From Clostridia bacterium (GTDB taxonomy: Bacteria > Bacillota > Clostridia > Oscillospirales > CAG-272): a DNA stretch of 64,000 nucleotides. A program made the translations under genes and the position numbers. Shown here one piece after another: positions 32,293 through 41,005 of this stretch. The stretch spans positions 1-64,000 of the forward strand of contig JAFURQ010000021.1 of assembly GCA_017471825.1 (NCBI GenBank), read 5' to 3'. Below the pieces are notes generated by a model. The model had not been told where the DNA came from, made no database searches, and worked only from the letters and a program-made list of their open reading frames with translations. Each line of letters begins with the position of its first letter. Position 1 is the stretch's first letter.

Positions 32293-35200
32293 TTAGTTGT
32301 CTTCTACGTACTTTTCGCCGTCATAAATGTATCTGACGCCGTCATTGTCGATGTATGCGAGGTTAAATTCCTGACGCTTACGTGTGATTTCAGCGTTCAT
32401 TGTGTCGATGTACTGGCTGAGTGCGTCGATGGGGTTCACGCTGTCGTTTACTGCCTCAAGGAATGCGAATTTCATATATCTGTCCTTGATATAGGAGCCG
32501 GGATAGTTAACGATGGACGACATATGCTCCATCTGATCCTCTATCACCTCGCGCTCGCTTGCGGTCCAGGAGAGGTTCTTTATTGCATTCTTGTTAGCCG
32601 CCTCGTATTTTGCGGAGGGACCAATGAGGGCAACCATCTTGTTACCGTAGTTTGCCTGAACGTCTGCGGAGGTCTGCCACTGAAGGAAGGACCACGCTGC
32701 AGAAAGGTTCTTACAGCCGTGAAGCATTACGGTTGCGGTTACGCTTGCAAGAGAGTTATAGTTGATTATTTCGTTGCCGTCTGCATCGTACTTACCGGTT
32801 TCGGAGCCGGGAAGCGGACAGAATTCCCACAAGCCGTCAATTTCGGTTGCATAAACGGTGAGGGTGTTGTAGGTACCGATGTAGTCACCGATTATGATGG
32901 GCATCTCACCTGTTCTGAAACGGTTGGATGCGTCATAGCTTACGGGGAACGAATAGTCTGTGAAAAGTCGGCAAACGAAATCAAAGGATTCGTATGCTAT
33001 GTTGGAGTCGAGGTCGATCTTCGCACCTGCATAGAGGGGATCGTCCTCATATTTCCAAAGGCTTCCGCCCTTCTGATAGAGCATGAAGTCGAGGGCGAGA
33101 ATGTAGCTGACACCCATCTGCATGTTGTTGGACTGGAGGGTGGGAAGAAGCGAGAGGAGCTGACCCCACGTTTCAGGAACCTCCTGACCGATTTCAGCGA
33201 GAGCGTCCATACGGTAGAACATCATTGCGAAGGACATCGTCTGGGGAACGCCGTAAACTATACCGCCGAGCTCAAGAGTGTCGGTTGCGGCAGAAACGTA
33301 GTTGCCCTGCTCGACGTCGGTAAAGCTCTGTGAGGTGAAGGAAAGGTTCTTCGAGGCATCATAGACGTCCGTCCACTCGTAGGTGTCGTTTTCTGCATTA
33401 TAATAAATGTAATGCTCTTTATTGAACACTGCTTTATCGGGGTTATTGCGGAATGCCTGCGCCTCTGCACCGTCGCCGGTGGAGCCAACGCTCATTACCG
33501 CGTCACGAATAGCGTAGTTGATAACCTCGCCTGCGCCAAGACCCATATAAATATCGGGACCCTTACCTGCAAGAATCGAAGGAAGAAGAGTACCGCCGGT
33601 AACGAGCTTAAGGTTAACGCCGTAGCCCGTCATATCGGTGAAGCCGTTTTCCGCGTCGACCATTGTACGCCAGATGTTAGACTGGTCACGGCCGGTTGCG
33701 AGCCATACCTGAACGGATACGGTATTTTCATCGGGCTCTGCGGTAAGTCCCATTGCTTCGTAGTCGATAAAGAATGAATATATGAAGGAGGTAATCTCAA
33801 ACCAGAGCGACTTAAAGAATCCCGCCTTTGTCTTCGGAAGCACGGAGTCGTCTGAGTCTGCGGGACAGATGGTTATGCTGTCCACGATGAGTGTTCCTTT
33901 TTTGGAGTCGTTAATCCAGGTACCGAGAGTACCGAGATAGGATTTAAGGTTAGAAAGGTTAGCGGCGATATCATAGCCGTTGTTCTGACCCATCTTGTTT
34001 ACGAGAATTGCGACGGTTTCAAGGGTCGCAACGTGAGAACCGTTGGTTCCGCAAAGAGCGATAAGCTCTTCCTTAACCTTCATGAGCTCGCCTGCCTGCT
34101 CGATGAGGCTGACAAGAACCTCGGGCATTACGCCGAAGAAGTCGTAGTCGGTGTACTCGTCGGGCGATGAGCCTGTAAGCTGAAGGATGCTGAGGTAGTT
34201 CTCGTTAATTATATTAAGGCTGTTCTCTACTCGCTGAATGAGGTTCTTAAGAGAGCCGAGAGAGCACTCGAGGTAAAGGGTGTATTCAACGCCTGCCTCA
34301 AAGTAGAGCTCAAAGGCATCTATATTACCGTCGCCGATGTAGTTCGACTGCCAATCCTTGTCGTAGTTGAACTGTGCGTTGTACGCCTCGGTAAAGGGAG
34401 CAGAGGGGGTTCCGTCGGAAAGACCGTAGTCACCGCCCGAGAGCTTGATAGCACGGCAGATATACATACCCTGAAGAGCGCTCTGGAGGTATCTCATACC
34501 TATCTTGTAGGTACCGCTCTTGTTTACGGTAAATTTATAAGCCGCCCACTGTCCGAGAGCGTTATAGCTGTTCTCACCTATTACGTTGTAAACCTGAGCA
34601 TTTGCCTCCGAGGGATAGGTCGCGGAGGAGCTGTTGTTGTTCGTAGCGTAAACAGAGGAGTCCGAAACGATATCGGGGAACTCTGCCTGGAGGGTGATGA
34701 TGCTGCCGCCGGTTGCAGGCTTATAGTTGTTCTTCGCGTACTGAGCCTGAAGCTCTGCGTACGAGGGGAGAGCGATTTCGTTGGATATGGAAACACCCTC
34801 GGCATCTATCGCATCGTCATAGCCGTAAGGAACAAGCTCAATAGACTTGACGATTACGGGCTCGCGCTCTGCAGCAAGAGTAATCTGGTGAGATCCGTTG
34901 AGAAGATAGAAAAGGAAATAGCCCTCGTGGTATCCCGTGGAATCCTGACAGTAGTAGGTGTTCCACTTCGCCGTCTGAACAGCATTGGGAAGCATCGAGT
35001 TTCCGTTAATATCCTCGGAAATCGTGTATATCTTTTCGGTTTTCACTCCATCCTTGACAACCGTCACTATCTTGCGATAGCCGGTGTCACCCTCGTGATC
35101 GTAGCGGACGTCGGTGTAATCCTCCTCGTCGGTTGCGGTCACGTTTTCAGTAAGATAGCTGAACTCCCAGGACTTGTTGAGCGTTATGTAGCTCGCCTCG

Positions 35201-35724
35201 TCGAAGGGGGCGGCACCGTCGATAAGGAGCTTACGCTCTATCGAGCTTATGCTGCTCTCCGCTGTGGAGCAGTTATAGTACTGAATGCGGATGTAGTAGT
35301 AGGATGCGGCTCCGTCGGGCACCTGGAAATTCCAGGTCGTCTGACCCTGCGCAGGAAGATAGAGCGAGGTGTCGGCGTTCGCTTCTTTGTCGAACTGCTC
35401 CCACGCTTCCTTCTCCTTTTCCATTGAATCCTGGCATTCTTCATTTACCGAAGGGGTCTGGGCATTGCTTCCAAGAACCATATCCGTAAGGTCTACGGAA
35501 ATGACGGGAAGTCCCGCAACCGCACTCGGTGCGCCGTGCTCTTCTATGTACTCGGCATATGAGGACACGCCGACAAGCGCCTGCATTTCCTCAAGAGACG
35601 ATGCGGTATCGCGGTTGGTTCCGCGCTTTTGATCTGCCGCGGAAGCCGTGATGCCTATAACACCGAAGAGCGTTGTCGCAGAAAGAATAAGACAAAGGAC
35701 TTTCTGTAACAAAGTTTTTCTCAT
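32293..35724 (-). CDS. Giant extracellular solute-binding protein with N-terminal carbohydrate-binding-like domains
   Basis: 1143 residues. The signal peptide (1-29) has an ASA-A type cleavage site and no lipobox Cys. Residues ~95-300 and ~330-480 look like two beta-sandwich, CBM-type modules ('TTWNFQVPDGAASYYYIRIQYYN', outline; 'GQWAAYKFTVNKSGTYKIGMRYL'). A helical linker follows. An aromatic amphipathic segment (~635-655, 'GFFKSLWFEITSFIYSFFIDY') precedes the family 1 solute-binding domain (~660-1110: 'VQVWLATGRDQSNIW', 'LAGKGPDIYMGLGAGEVINYA', 'GVPQTMSFAMMFYRMDAL', 'AAWSFLQWQTSADVQANYG'). Typical binding proteins have 400-550 residues. It is the first gene of the operon, with GGAGG before ATG 35724. 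Confidence 0.85.
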   Translation of the reverse strand: MRKTLLQKVLCLILSATTLFGVIGITASAADQKRGTNRDTASSLEEMQALVGVSSYAEYIEEHGAPSAVAGLPVISVDLTDMVLGSNAQTPSVNEECQDSMEKEKEAWEQFDKEANADTSLYLPAQGQTTWNFQVPDGAASYYYIRIQYYNCSTAESSISSIERKLLIDGAAPFDEASYITLNKSWEFSYLTENVTATDEEDYTDVRYDHEGDTGYRKIVTVVKDGVKTEKIYTISEDINGNSMLPNAVQTAKWNTYYCQDSTGYHEGYFLFYLLNGSHQITLAAEREPVIVKSIELVPYGYDDAIDAEGVSISNEIALPSYAELQAQYAKNNYKPATGGSIITLQAEFPDIVSDSSVYATNNNSSSATYPSEANAQVYNVIGENSYNALGQWAAYKFTVNKSGTYKIGMRYLQSALQGMYICRAIKLSGGDYGLSDGTPSAPFTEAYNAQFNYDKDWQSNYIGDGNIDAFELYFEAGVEYTLYLECSLGSLKNLIQRVENSLNIINENYLSILQLTGSSPDEYTDYDFFGVMPEVLVSLIEQAGELMKVKEELIALCGTNGSHVATLETVAILVNKMGQNNGYDIAANLSNLKSYLGTLGTWINDSKKGTLIVDSITICPADSDDSVLPKTKAGFFKSLWFEITSFIYSFFIDYEAMGLTAEPDENTVSVQVWLATGRDQSNIWRTMVDAENGFTDMTGYGVNLKLVTGGTLLPSILAGKGPDIYMGLGAGEVINYAIRDAVMSVGSTGDGAEAQAFRNNPDKAVFNKEHYIYYNAENDTYEWTDVYDASKNLSFTSQSFTDVEQGNYVSAATDTLELGGIVYGVPQTMSFAMMFYRMDALAEIGQEVPETWGQLLSLLPTLQSNNMQMGVSYILALDFMLYQKGGSLWKYEDDPLYAGAKIDLDSNIAYESFDFVCRLFTDYSFPVSYDASNRFRTGEMPIIIGDYIGTYNTLTVYATEIDGLWEFCPLPGSETGKYDADGNEIINYNSLASVTATVMLHGCKNLSAAWSFLQWQTSADVQANYGNKMVALIGPSAKYEAANKNAIKNLSWTASEREVIEDQMEHMSSIVNYPGSYIKDRYMKFAFLEAVNDSVNPIDALSQYIDTMNAEITRKRQEFNLAYIDNDGVRYIYDGEKYVEDN

Positions 35725-35784
35725 GACTTGATTTCCTCCATTTTACTTTTCGCAAAGTATATTATATATAACTTATACGCAAAA

Positions 35785-35813
35785 ATTATATCACAGCGGC
35801 CAAAAAAAGTCAA
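35785..35813 (-). promoter_or_regulatory. Promoter of the 13 kb transporter operon
   Basis: TTGACT (35813-35808), 17 bp, TATAAT (35790-35785) on the minus strand. The leader is about 55 nt. No internal promoter or terminator is obvious between the seven genes. Confidence 0.8.
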
Positions 35814-35858
35814 TAGCGCTAAAATCTGCACACCCCCGAATAAATCCCCGTTTTTGCG

Positions 35859-36017
35859 TTTGTATACAAAGGGCTTTTTTGCAATTGTAAACTTTTGTTT
35901 ACTCGGCGTTTTTCAAAATGCAAAATTATTTTGAACAAAGTAATTTAAATTCAACATTTTTATCTTGTTTTTGCGCTTTTTTGGCTATAAATCGTATAGT
36001 AGGTAAATTTAATTTAC
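35859..36017. promoter_or_regulatory. Cluster of four palindromes upstream of the transporter operon
   Basis: In the AT-rich gap between the operon and mnmA there are TTTGTATACAAA (35859-35870, perfect), GTAAAC-TTTT-GTTTAC (35887-35902), CAAAAT-T-ATTTTG (35921-35933) and GTAAATT-T-AATTTAC (36003-36017). All lie upstream of the operon's -35 box. They may be regulator sites. The rest of 35820-36120 shows no gene. Confidence 0.4.
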
Positions 36018-36122
36018 TTTTTTGTCGCTTTTTTGACGGGCTAAAAATCAAAAAATAACTTTTGTGCAATGTTTATAATTTTTGATTATTTTTTTCTACA
36101 CATAAATTTTGCGTAAAAAAGC

Positions 36123-36168
36123 AAAAAAGACAGAATCAGGGCGCTTTTTTGCCTCGTTTCTGTCTTTT
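36123..36168 (-). terminator. Terminator after mnmA
   Basis: In the minus direction AAAAGACAGAA and TTCTGTCTTTT enclose a 22-base region that itself can pair GGC/GCC. The stem ends in TTTTTT. It follows the mnmA stop codon (36174). Confidence 0.7.
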
Positions 36169-36173
36169 GTCTG

Positions 36174-37214
36174 TTATTCTGTTCCGTCTATAAAGCCGCC
36201 GAGAGCGAGCACGTCACCCTCGTACAGCACGGCGGATTGTCCCGCGGTAACCGAGCGTACAGGCTCGGCGGTCTGTATTACTGCCCTGCCCTCTCCGAGA
36301 TACGTGAGGGTGCAAGGCACCGGCCTTGACTGATACCTTATCTTCACGAGAAGCTCCCTGCTCTCTCCCACCGTGGGCTCGGGAATACCCGAGAAAACCG
36401 TGCCGGATATCAGTATTTTATTTCCGTTTTTCGCGTCCTTACTCAGTGTGATGCGATTTGCTTCGGGGTCTATTACGGTTACGAAAACGCGCTCGCCGAG
36501 AGCTATGCCAAGCCCCTTACGCTGACCGACCGTGTAATGAATTATACCCTTGTGTCTGCCGAGCACCCTGCCCTCATCGTCCACGAAATCTCCGGGGAGC
36601 GAGGGACCCATTCTTTCCTCTATATATGCGGCGTAGTCGCCGTCGGGTATAAAGCATATCTCCTGACTGTCGGGGCGCTCTGCGGCGGACATTCCCATAG
36701 CGGACGCCTCCTCGCGCAGCTCTTCCTTACGGCTGTTACCGAGGGGCAGGAGCAGACGGGAAAGTATATCCTGCGGCAAGCGCCAGAGCATATACGTCTG
36801 GTCCTTGGCCGTATCTTCCGCGCGGCATATGGCGTAGCGTGTGCCTGCGGCGGTGCTTTTTTCCACTATTTTGGCGTAGTGACCGGTTGCTATACGGTCG
36901 AAGCCGTGCTCTGCCGCGTAGTCGGCGAGAATGCGGAACTTCACCTCGCTGTTGCATATAATGCAGGGGTTGGGTGTGCGTCCGCGGGTGTACTCGCTCA
37001 TGAAATTTGGGATAACGCATCTGTTGAAGGCATCGCGCGCGTCAATTATATGAAGAGGGATTCCAAGCGAGTCGGCGGCGTCCTTTGCCTCATCTACCTC
37101 TGTGTATTCGTGCATTGCGATAACCGCGCCCTCGACCTCGTGCCCCTCCTCTATAAGCTTAAAGGCGGCATAGGTACTGTCAATGCCGCCGCTCATTCCA
37201 ATAAGTATTCTCAT
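36174..37214 (-). CDS. mnmA: tRNA-specific 2-thiouridylase
   Basis: A 346-residue cytoplasmic enzyme that makes the 2-thio group of the wobble uridine of tRNA-Lys, -Glu and -Gln using ATP and relayed sulfur. The PP-loop reads MSGGIDSTYAA at residues 7-17. The two catalytic cysteines are in 'TPNPCIICNSEVKF' (~87) and 'DSQEICFIPDGDY' (~186). 'IATGHYAKI' and 'HYTVGQRKGLGIALGE' complete the family pattern. The start lies 2 bp after the iscU stop, indicating coupling. The link to the iscS and iscU genes supplies the persulfide donor. Confidence 0.93.
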   Translation of the reverse strand: MRILIGMSGGIDSTYAAFKLIEEGHEVEGAVIAMHEYTEVDEAKDAADSLGIPLHIIDARDAFNRCVIPNFMSEYTRGRTPNPCIICNSEVKFRILADYAAEHGFDRIATGHYAKIVEKSTAAGTRYAICRAEDTAKDQTYMLWRLPQDILSRLLLPLGNSRKEELREEASAMGMSAAERPDSQEICFIPDGDYAAYIEERMGPSLPGDFVDDEGRVLGRHKGIIHYTVGQRKGLGIALGERVFVTVIDPEANRITLSKDAKNGNKILISGTVFSGIPEPTVGESRELLVKIRYQSRPVPCTLTYLGEGRAVIQTAEPVRSVTAGQSAVLYEGDVLALGGFIDGTE

Positions 37215-37216
37215 CG

Positions 37217-37633
37217 TTATTCTTCGTCGTGCTCGGTGGGAACCTCAAAGTCTATCGGTCTGCCGATTCTGGTATAGTAGTCGGCAACCGCGCACTTTAC
37301 CGCCTCCTCCGCAAGAACGGAGCAGTGAACCTTCACAGGCGGAAGTCCCTCGAGAGCCTCTACTACCGCGGAATTGGTGAGCGCGAGAGCCTCGCTTACG
37401 GTTTTTCCCTTTATAAGCTCGGTTGCCATTGACGAGGTGGCGATAGCCGCTCCGCAACCGAAGGTTTTGAATTTACAGTCAACTATGACGTCGTTTTCGT
37501 CTATTTTGAGATACATTTTCATTATATCTCCGCATTTTGCGTTACCAACCATACCTACGCCGTTTGCATCCTCGATTTCGCCAACGTTACGGGGGTTGGT
37601 GAAGTGGTCCATTACCTTTGCGCTATAATTCAT
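37217..37633 (-). CDS. iscU: Fe-S cluster scaffold protein IscU/NifU-like
   Basis: 138 residues. ATG 37633 (MNYSAKVMDHFTNPRNVG) has AGAGAGGAAA upstream; the longer in-frame reading to 37678 would overlap iscS. The three cluster-binding cysteines are in 'GNAKCGD' (~35), 'TFGCGAAIATSS' (~61) and 'KVHCSVLAEEAV' (~103), with the Asp after the first Cys as in IscU. The acidic C-terminus is EHDEE. It assembles [2Fe-2S]/[4Fe-4S] clusters from IscS-derived sulfur. It is 14 bp after iscS and 2 bp before mnmA. No IscR-type regulator is encoded nearby. Confidence 0.93.
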   Translation of the reverse strand: MNYSAKVMDHFTNPRNVGEIEDANGVGMVGNAKCGDIMKMYLKIDENDVIVDCKFKTFGCGAAIATSSMATELIKGKTVSEALALTNSAVVEALEGLPPVKVHCSVLAEEAVKCAVADYYTRIGRPIDFEVPTEHDEE

Positions 37634-37647
37634 AATGTTTTCCTCTC

Positions 37648-38826
37648 TTATTTCTGATTCTTTACTACGTCTTCCCACAAAGGACTCATCTCGCGCAGAC
37701 GGTTGACGATGCCGGGGACCGTTTCGATAATATAGTCGATATCCTCCTCCGTGGTGTCGTGAGAAATGGACAGACGGAGTGAGCCGTGTGCCTTTTCGTG
37801 AGGCACTCCCATTGCCAGAAGCACGTGCGATGCTTCGAGCGAGGCAGATGAGCAGGCGGAGCCGGTTGATGCCTGTATGCCCGAAATATCAAGCCACAGA
37901 AGCAGGCTTTCGCCCTCTATAAATTCAAATCCGATATTGAAGTTGCCGGCAAGCCTTTCGGTTCTGTGACCGTTGAGCTTGGAATAGGGGATTTTTTCGA
38001 GATTTTCGATAAGCCTGTCGCGCATTTTTGCGACACGGGGTAGGTCGTTCAGCTTTTCCTTGGCAATTTCAAGAGCCTTTGCAAGACCGAGAATATAGGG
38101 CAGGTTTTCGGTGCCTGCACGTCTTCTGCGCTCCTGTCCACCGCCGTCTATGAGGTTACCTATAACCACACCCTTACGGATATAGAGCGCTCCTATTCCC
38201 TTGGGTGCGTGAAGCTTATGTCCCGAGAGCGAGAGCATATCGACCTTGAGCTCGGCAAGGTTTATATCAACGTTGCCGACCGCCTGTACCGCATCGGTGA
38301 ACATAAGCGCGCCTGCCGCGTGAGCGATTTCGCATATTTCGGCGATGGGCTCTATCGTTCCTACCTCGTTGTTGGCGTACATAATTGCCACGAGGGCGGT
38401 TTTATCGGTTACGGCGGCACTAAGCTCGTCCATTTTTATAAGTCCGTCGGAATCAACGCCGACGTATGTTACTGTGAAGCCCTCCTTTTCAAGAGCGGCG
38501 CAGGTGTTAAGCACGGCGTGATGCTCTATCGCGCTGGTTACTATGTGCGTTCTTCCCTTTGCCTTCATTCTCTTCGCCGCACCCTTAATAGCCCAGTTAT
38601 CAGACTCGGTGCCGCAGGAGGTAAAATATATTTCATTAGGCTCACAGCCGAGCACCGCCGCTATGCGCGCTCTTGCACCGTCGAGGAGCTCCTTTGCCTC
38701 TCTGCCCCTTGCGTGGAGGCTCGAGGGGTTGCCCCAAGCGGTTTCAAGGGCGGGCATCATAGCCTGTATGACCTCGGGCGAAACTGCTGTTGTTGCCGCG
38801 TTATCGGCATATACGTTTCTTGCCAT
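37648..38826 (-). CDS. iscS: Cysteine desulfurase (NifS/IscS)
   Basis: A 392-residue PLP enzyme releasing sulfur from cysteine as a persulfide. It begins 'VYADNAATTAVSPEVIQAM'. The aldimine Lys is in 'LSLSGHKLHAPKGIGALY' (~205) and the persulfide Cys in 'STGSACSSASLEASHVL' (~330). 'YANNEVGTIEPI' and 'RRRAGTENLPYI' match NifS-type class I desulfurases. It is the first gene of the iscS-iscU-mnmA operon. Besides clusters, the sulfur probably feeds MnmA directly, as in Gram-positive bacteria with dedicated pairs. Confidence 0.93.
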   Translation of the reverse strand: MARNVYADNAATTAVSPEVIQAMMPALETAWGNPSSLHARGREAKELLDGARARIAAVLGCEPNEIYFTSCGTESDNWAIKGAAKRMKAKGRTHIVTSAIEHHAVLNTCAALEKEGFTVTYVGVDSDGLIKMDELSAAVTDKTALVAIMYANNEVGTIEPIAEICEIAHAAGALMFTDAVQAVGNVDINLAELKVDMLSLSGHKLHAPKGIGALYIRKGVVIGNLIDGGGQERRRRAGTENLPYILGLAKALEIAKEKLNDLPRVAKMRDRLIENLEKIPYSKLNGHRTERLAGNFNIGFEFIEGESLLLWLDISGIQASTGSACSSASLEASHVLLAMGVPHEKAHGSLRLSISHDTTEEDIDYIIETVPGIVNRLREMSPLWEDVVKNQK

Positions 38827-38876
38827 TTTTTCTCTCTTTTCCGTTAAAATTTTACTGTTATTTTTAAACCCGATTT

Positions 38877-38905
38877 ATTCTATACCTTTTTTGTGTATTT
38901 TTCAA
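38877..38905 (-). promoter_or_regulatory. Promoter of iscS-iscU-mnmA
   Basis: TTGAAA (38905-38900), 17 bp, TAGAAT (38882-38877) on the minus strand, 51 bp before the iscS start. Confidence 0.65.
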
Positions 38906-38944
38906 TAGCTCTAGCTATTATAAATGTTAATTTTTTGTTAACAT
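38904..38944. promoter_or_regulatory. Two inverted repeats at the iscS promoter
   Basis: AATAGCT-CT-AGCTATT (38904-38919) overlaps the upstream edge of the iscS -35 box, and ATGTTAA (38924-38930) with TTAACAT (38938-38944) follows. Their position suggests regulator binding. Neither matches a site I can name. Confidence 0.35.
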
Positions 38945-39072
38945 GCGCATTTTCGCGCCGTAAAAACTGAAAACTTAATATTTTTTTAAAAAATAGTTTA
39001 TTCTTTGTTATTGAAGCGGCTACCGTTTTGAGGTAAAATATAATCATTATAATGGCTAGTTATGAGGATTTT

Positions 39073-40932
39073 ATGTCAAAGATTATTTCCTTTTTGCTTT
39101 CGCTGACGTTGGTTTTCGGTTCGGGAGCAGCTCTTATATCATGTAGCTCCGACCCGGACGACTCGACCGTTAACGAGGGGCAAAATCCCACACCGACGCC
39201 GGACGCGCCCGAGGCAGAGACTATAATCACCCCCGCATTCAAGGATTACGGCAGGCGCACGGTGGATTTTGAGGATATTACTTATACGCGCCCCGACGTT
39301 GACGCTCTTATTGCGGCGATAAGCGCCGTAACCGACGTTATCAGTGAAAATACACTTCCCTTCGACGGGCAGGTAGCCGCGATTGAGGCAATCGAGCCGT
39401 CATACGAGCATTATCTGTCTATGTACTCCTATTCCAATATTATTATGTCGAGAGATTCCTCCGACGAATACTGGTGCGGAGAATACAATTTCATCTCATC
39501 CTCTGCTCCCTCGGTTTCCAAGGCGGTTGAGGATATGTACGTTGCGGCGGCACAGTCACCGCACGCCGAGAGCTTTGAGAGCGAATATTTCGGCGAGGGG
39601 CTGATTGAGGAATACGCAGACGGCGGCGATATGACCGAAAGGCTCGTTGAGCTCTTTGAGGAAGAAACCGAGCTTGAAAACCGCTATTCCTCGCTCTCTA
39701 CTGCGAGCGTTAAGGTAACCTACAACCTGAAAACCGACACAGTTGACAATATTCTTGCCTTTTACGAGGAGTTTTACGGCAAGGAGTCGCAGTCGTACAG
39801 CATGGCGTACGAGAAATGCATGGAGCTTTACGCTCTGGAGAGTGCAAAAATATCGCGTGAGCTTTTCGTTGAGCTTGTAAGGCTTCGCCGTCTTATTGCA
39901 GACGAGCTCTCGCTGACGAGCTATTCCGACTATGCCTACGGGGCTATCTATCACGACTACTCGAGCGCGGATATGCTCGCATACCTTAAGGATATTGCGC
40001 AGTACGTAATTCCCGTGTACGTTCAGCTTAGCAACCACGTTTTTGCACCGCACAACTATTCGTATGAGAGCACGGTCGAGGTCAGCGCGGTTGATATAGT
40101 GAACGGATTATATTATACCTTCGACAGTATGGACAGCGAGCTCGTTGAGGTGTATTCGTATATGCTTCAGCACGTGCTGTACGATATTGCTCCGTACGGT
40201 GCAAATCGCTTCGAGGGCTCCTTCTGCACCTATATTGATGCCTACGATGCGCCCTACGTTTTCATTTCGAGCACCGCAGAGACTGACGATTATTGCACTC
40301 TGGCGCACGAGTTCGGACATTTTGCCGACGCTTACGTGAACTACGATTCAAGCACGTCGCTCGATTTGTCCGAGGTTTCAAGCCTGGGTCTTGAATATAT
40401 GACGACGCTGTTTCTCAACGGAGAGCTATCGCTCGAGGAGCAAAAGCACCTCACCTACTCCCAGCTTGATTCTGCATTTATGACCTTTATCTATCAGGGC
40501 TTCTACGCTCTTTTCGAGCACTACGCCTACGGGCTCGATTATGATGAGATAACCGAGGAAAATCTGATTGCAGAGATGAAAAGAGCGGCAAGGGATATGG
40601 GGCTTAACTACGAGATATTCACCACCCTCGATTACGTGCTAATTCCGCACATTATGCTCTATCCGCACTACGTTCAGTCCTACTGCACCTCCACTGCGGT
40701 GGCACTCGAGCTTTATTACGTTGAAAAGCTTGAGGACGGTGCGGGAATCGCGGCATATCTCGAGCTCATAGACAGAAGCGACGAGCAGCTCACCTTTGAG
40801 GAAACGGTGGTAAAGGCAGGGCTTACCTCCCCCTTTGAAAAGAACTATTTGCGCGGTCTTGCCGATATGATTTATTACGATATTCTCGGCTCGCATTTCT
40901 ATACCGATACGAGCTTCGGAAACGCCGCGTAG
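39073..40932 (+). CDS. M3 family (oligoendopeptidase F-like) peptidase lipoprotein
   Basis: 619 residues. ATG 39073 has GAGGA upstream; the earlier Met at 39052 lacks a ribosome-binding site. The signal peptide ends in the lipobox LISC, so the enzyme is anchored outside the membrane, whereas most PepF are cytosolic. The zinc motif HEFGH is in 'DDYCTLAHEFGHFADAYVNY' (~412), and 'LSEVSSLGLEYM' carries the third ligand Glu about 27 residues later. The N-terminal helical domain has 'YSNIIMSRDSSDEYW'. It likely degrades extracellular peptides. It is a single gene, divergent from iscS. Confidence 0.85.
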   Translation: MSKIISFLLSLTLVFGSGAALISCSSDPDDSTVNEGQNPTPTPDAPEAETIITPAFKDYGRRTVDFEDITYTRPDVDALIAAISAVTDVISENTLPFDGQVAAIEAIEPSYEHYLSMYSYSNIIMSRDSSDEYWCGEYNFISSSAPSVSKAVEDMYVAAAQSPHAESFESEYFGEGLIEEYADGGDMTERLVELFEEETELENRYSSLSTASVKVTYNLKTDTVDNILAFYEEFYGKESQSYSMAYEKCMELYALESAKISRELFVELVRLRRLIADELSLTSYSDYAYGAIYHDYSSADMLAYLKDIAQYVIPVYVQLSNHVFAPHNYSYESTVEVSAVDIVNGLYYTFDSMDSELVEVYSYMLQHVLYDIAPYGANRFEGSFCTYIDAYDAPYVFISSTAETDDYCTLAHEFGHFADAYVNYDSSTSLDLSEVSSLGLEYMTTLFLNGELSLEEQKHLTYSQLDSAFMTFIYQGFYALFEHYAYGLDYDEITEENLIAEMKRAARDMGLNYEIFTTLDYVLIPHIMLYPHYVQSYCTSTAVALELYYVEKLEDGAGIAAYLELIDRSDEQLTFEETVVKAGLTSPFEKNYLRGLADMIYYDILGSHFYTDTSFGNAA

Positions 40933-40946
40933 ACTGAATCAAATAT

Positions 40947-40980
40947 AAAAAAGCGAGAATGTGAAATTCTCGCTTTTTTG
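40947..40980. terminator. Bidirectional terminator
   Basis: AAAAAAGCGAGAAT - GTGA - AATTCTCGCTTTTTT between the M3 peptidase and GH38 genes, which converge. Confidence 0.9.
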
Positions 40981-41005
40981 TTGCTTTTTGGGCTAAAATG
41001 TAAAT

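Noticed and set aside
32173..33333. 386-codon plus-strand frame opposite the solute-binding protein
   Set aside because: Antisense shadow of a gene with clear domains; the sequence is Val/Cys-rich, as expected from reverse reading of common codons, and has no start signal.
22570..35724. Missing ATPase taken as a broken transporter
   Set aside because: Gram-positive sugar transporters of this type commonly share one MsmK-like ATPase encoded elsewhere; both permease pairs keep intact EAA loops.
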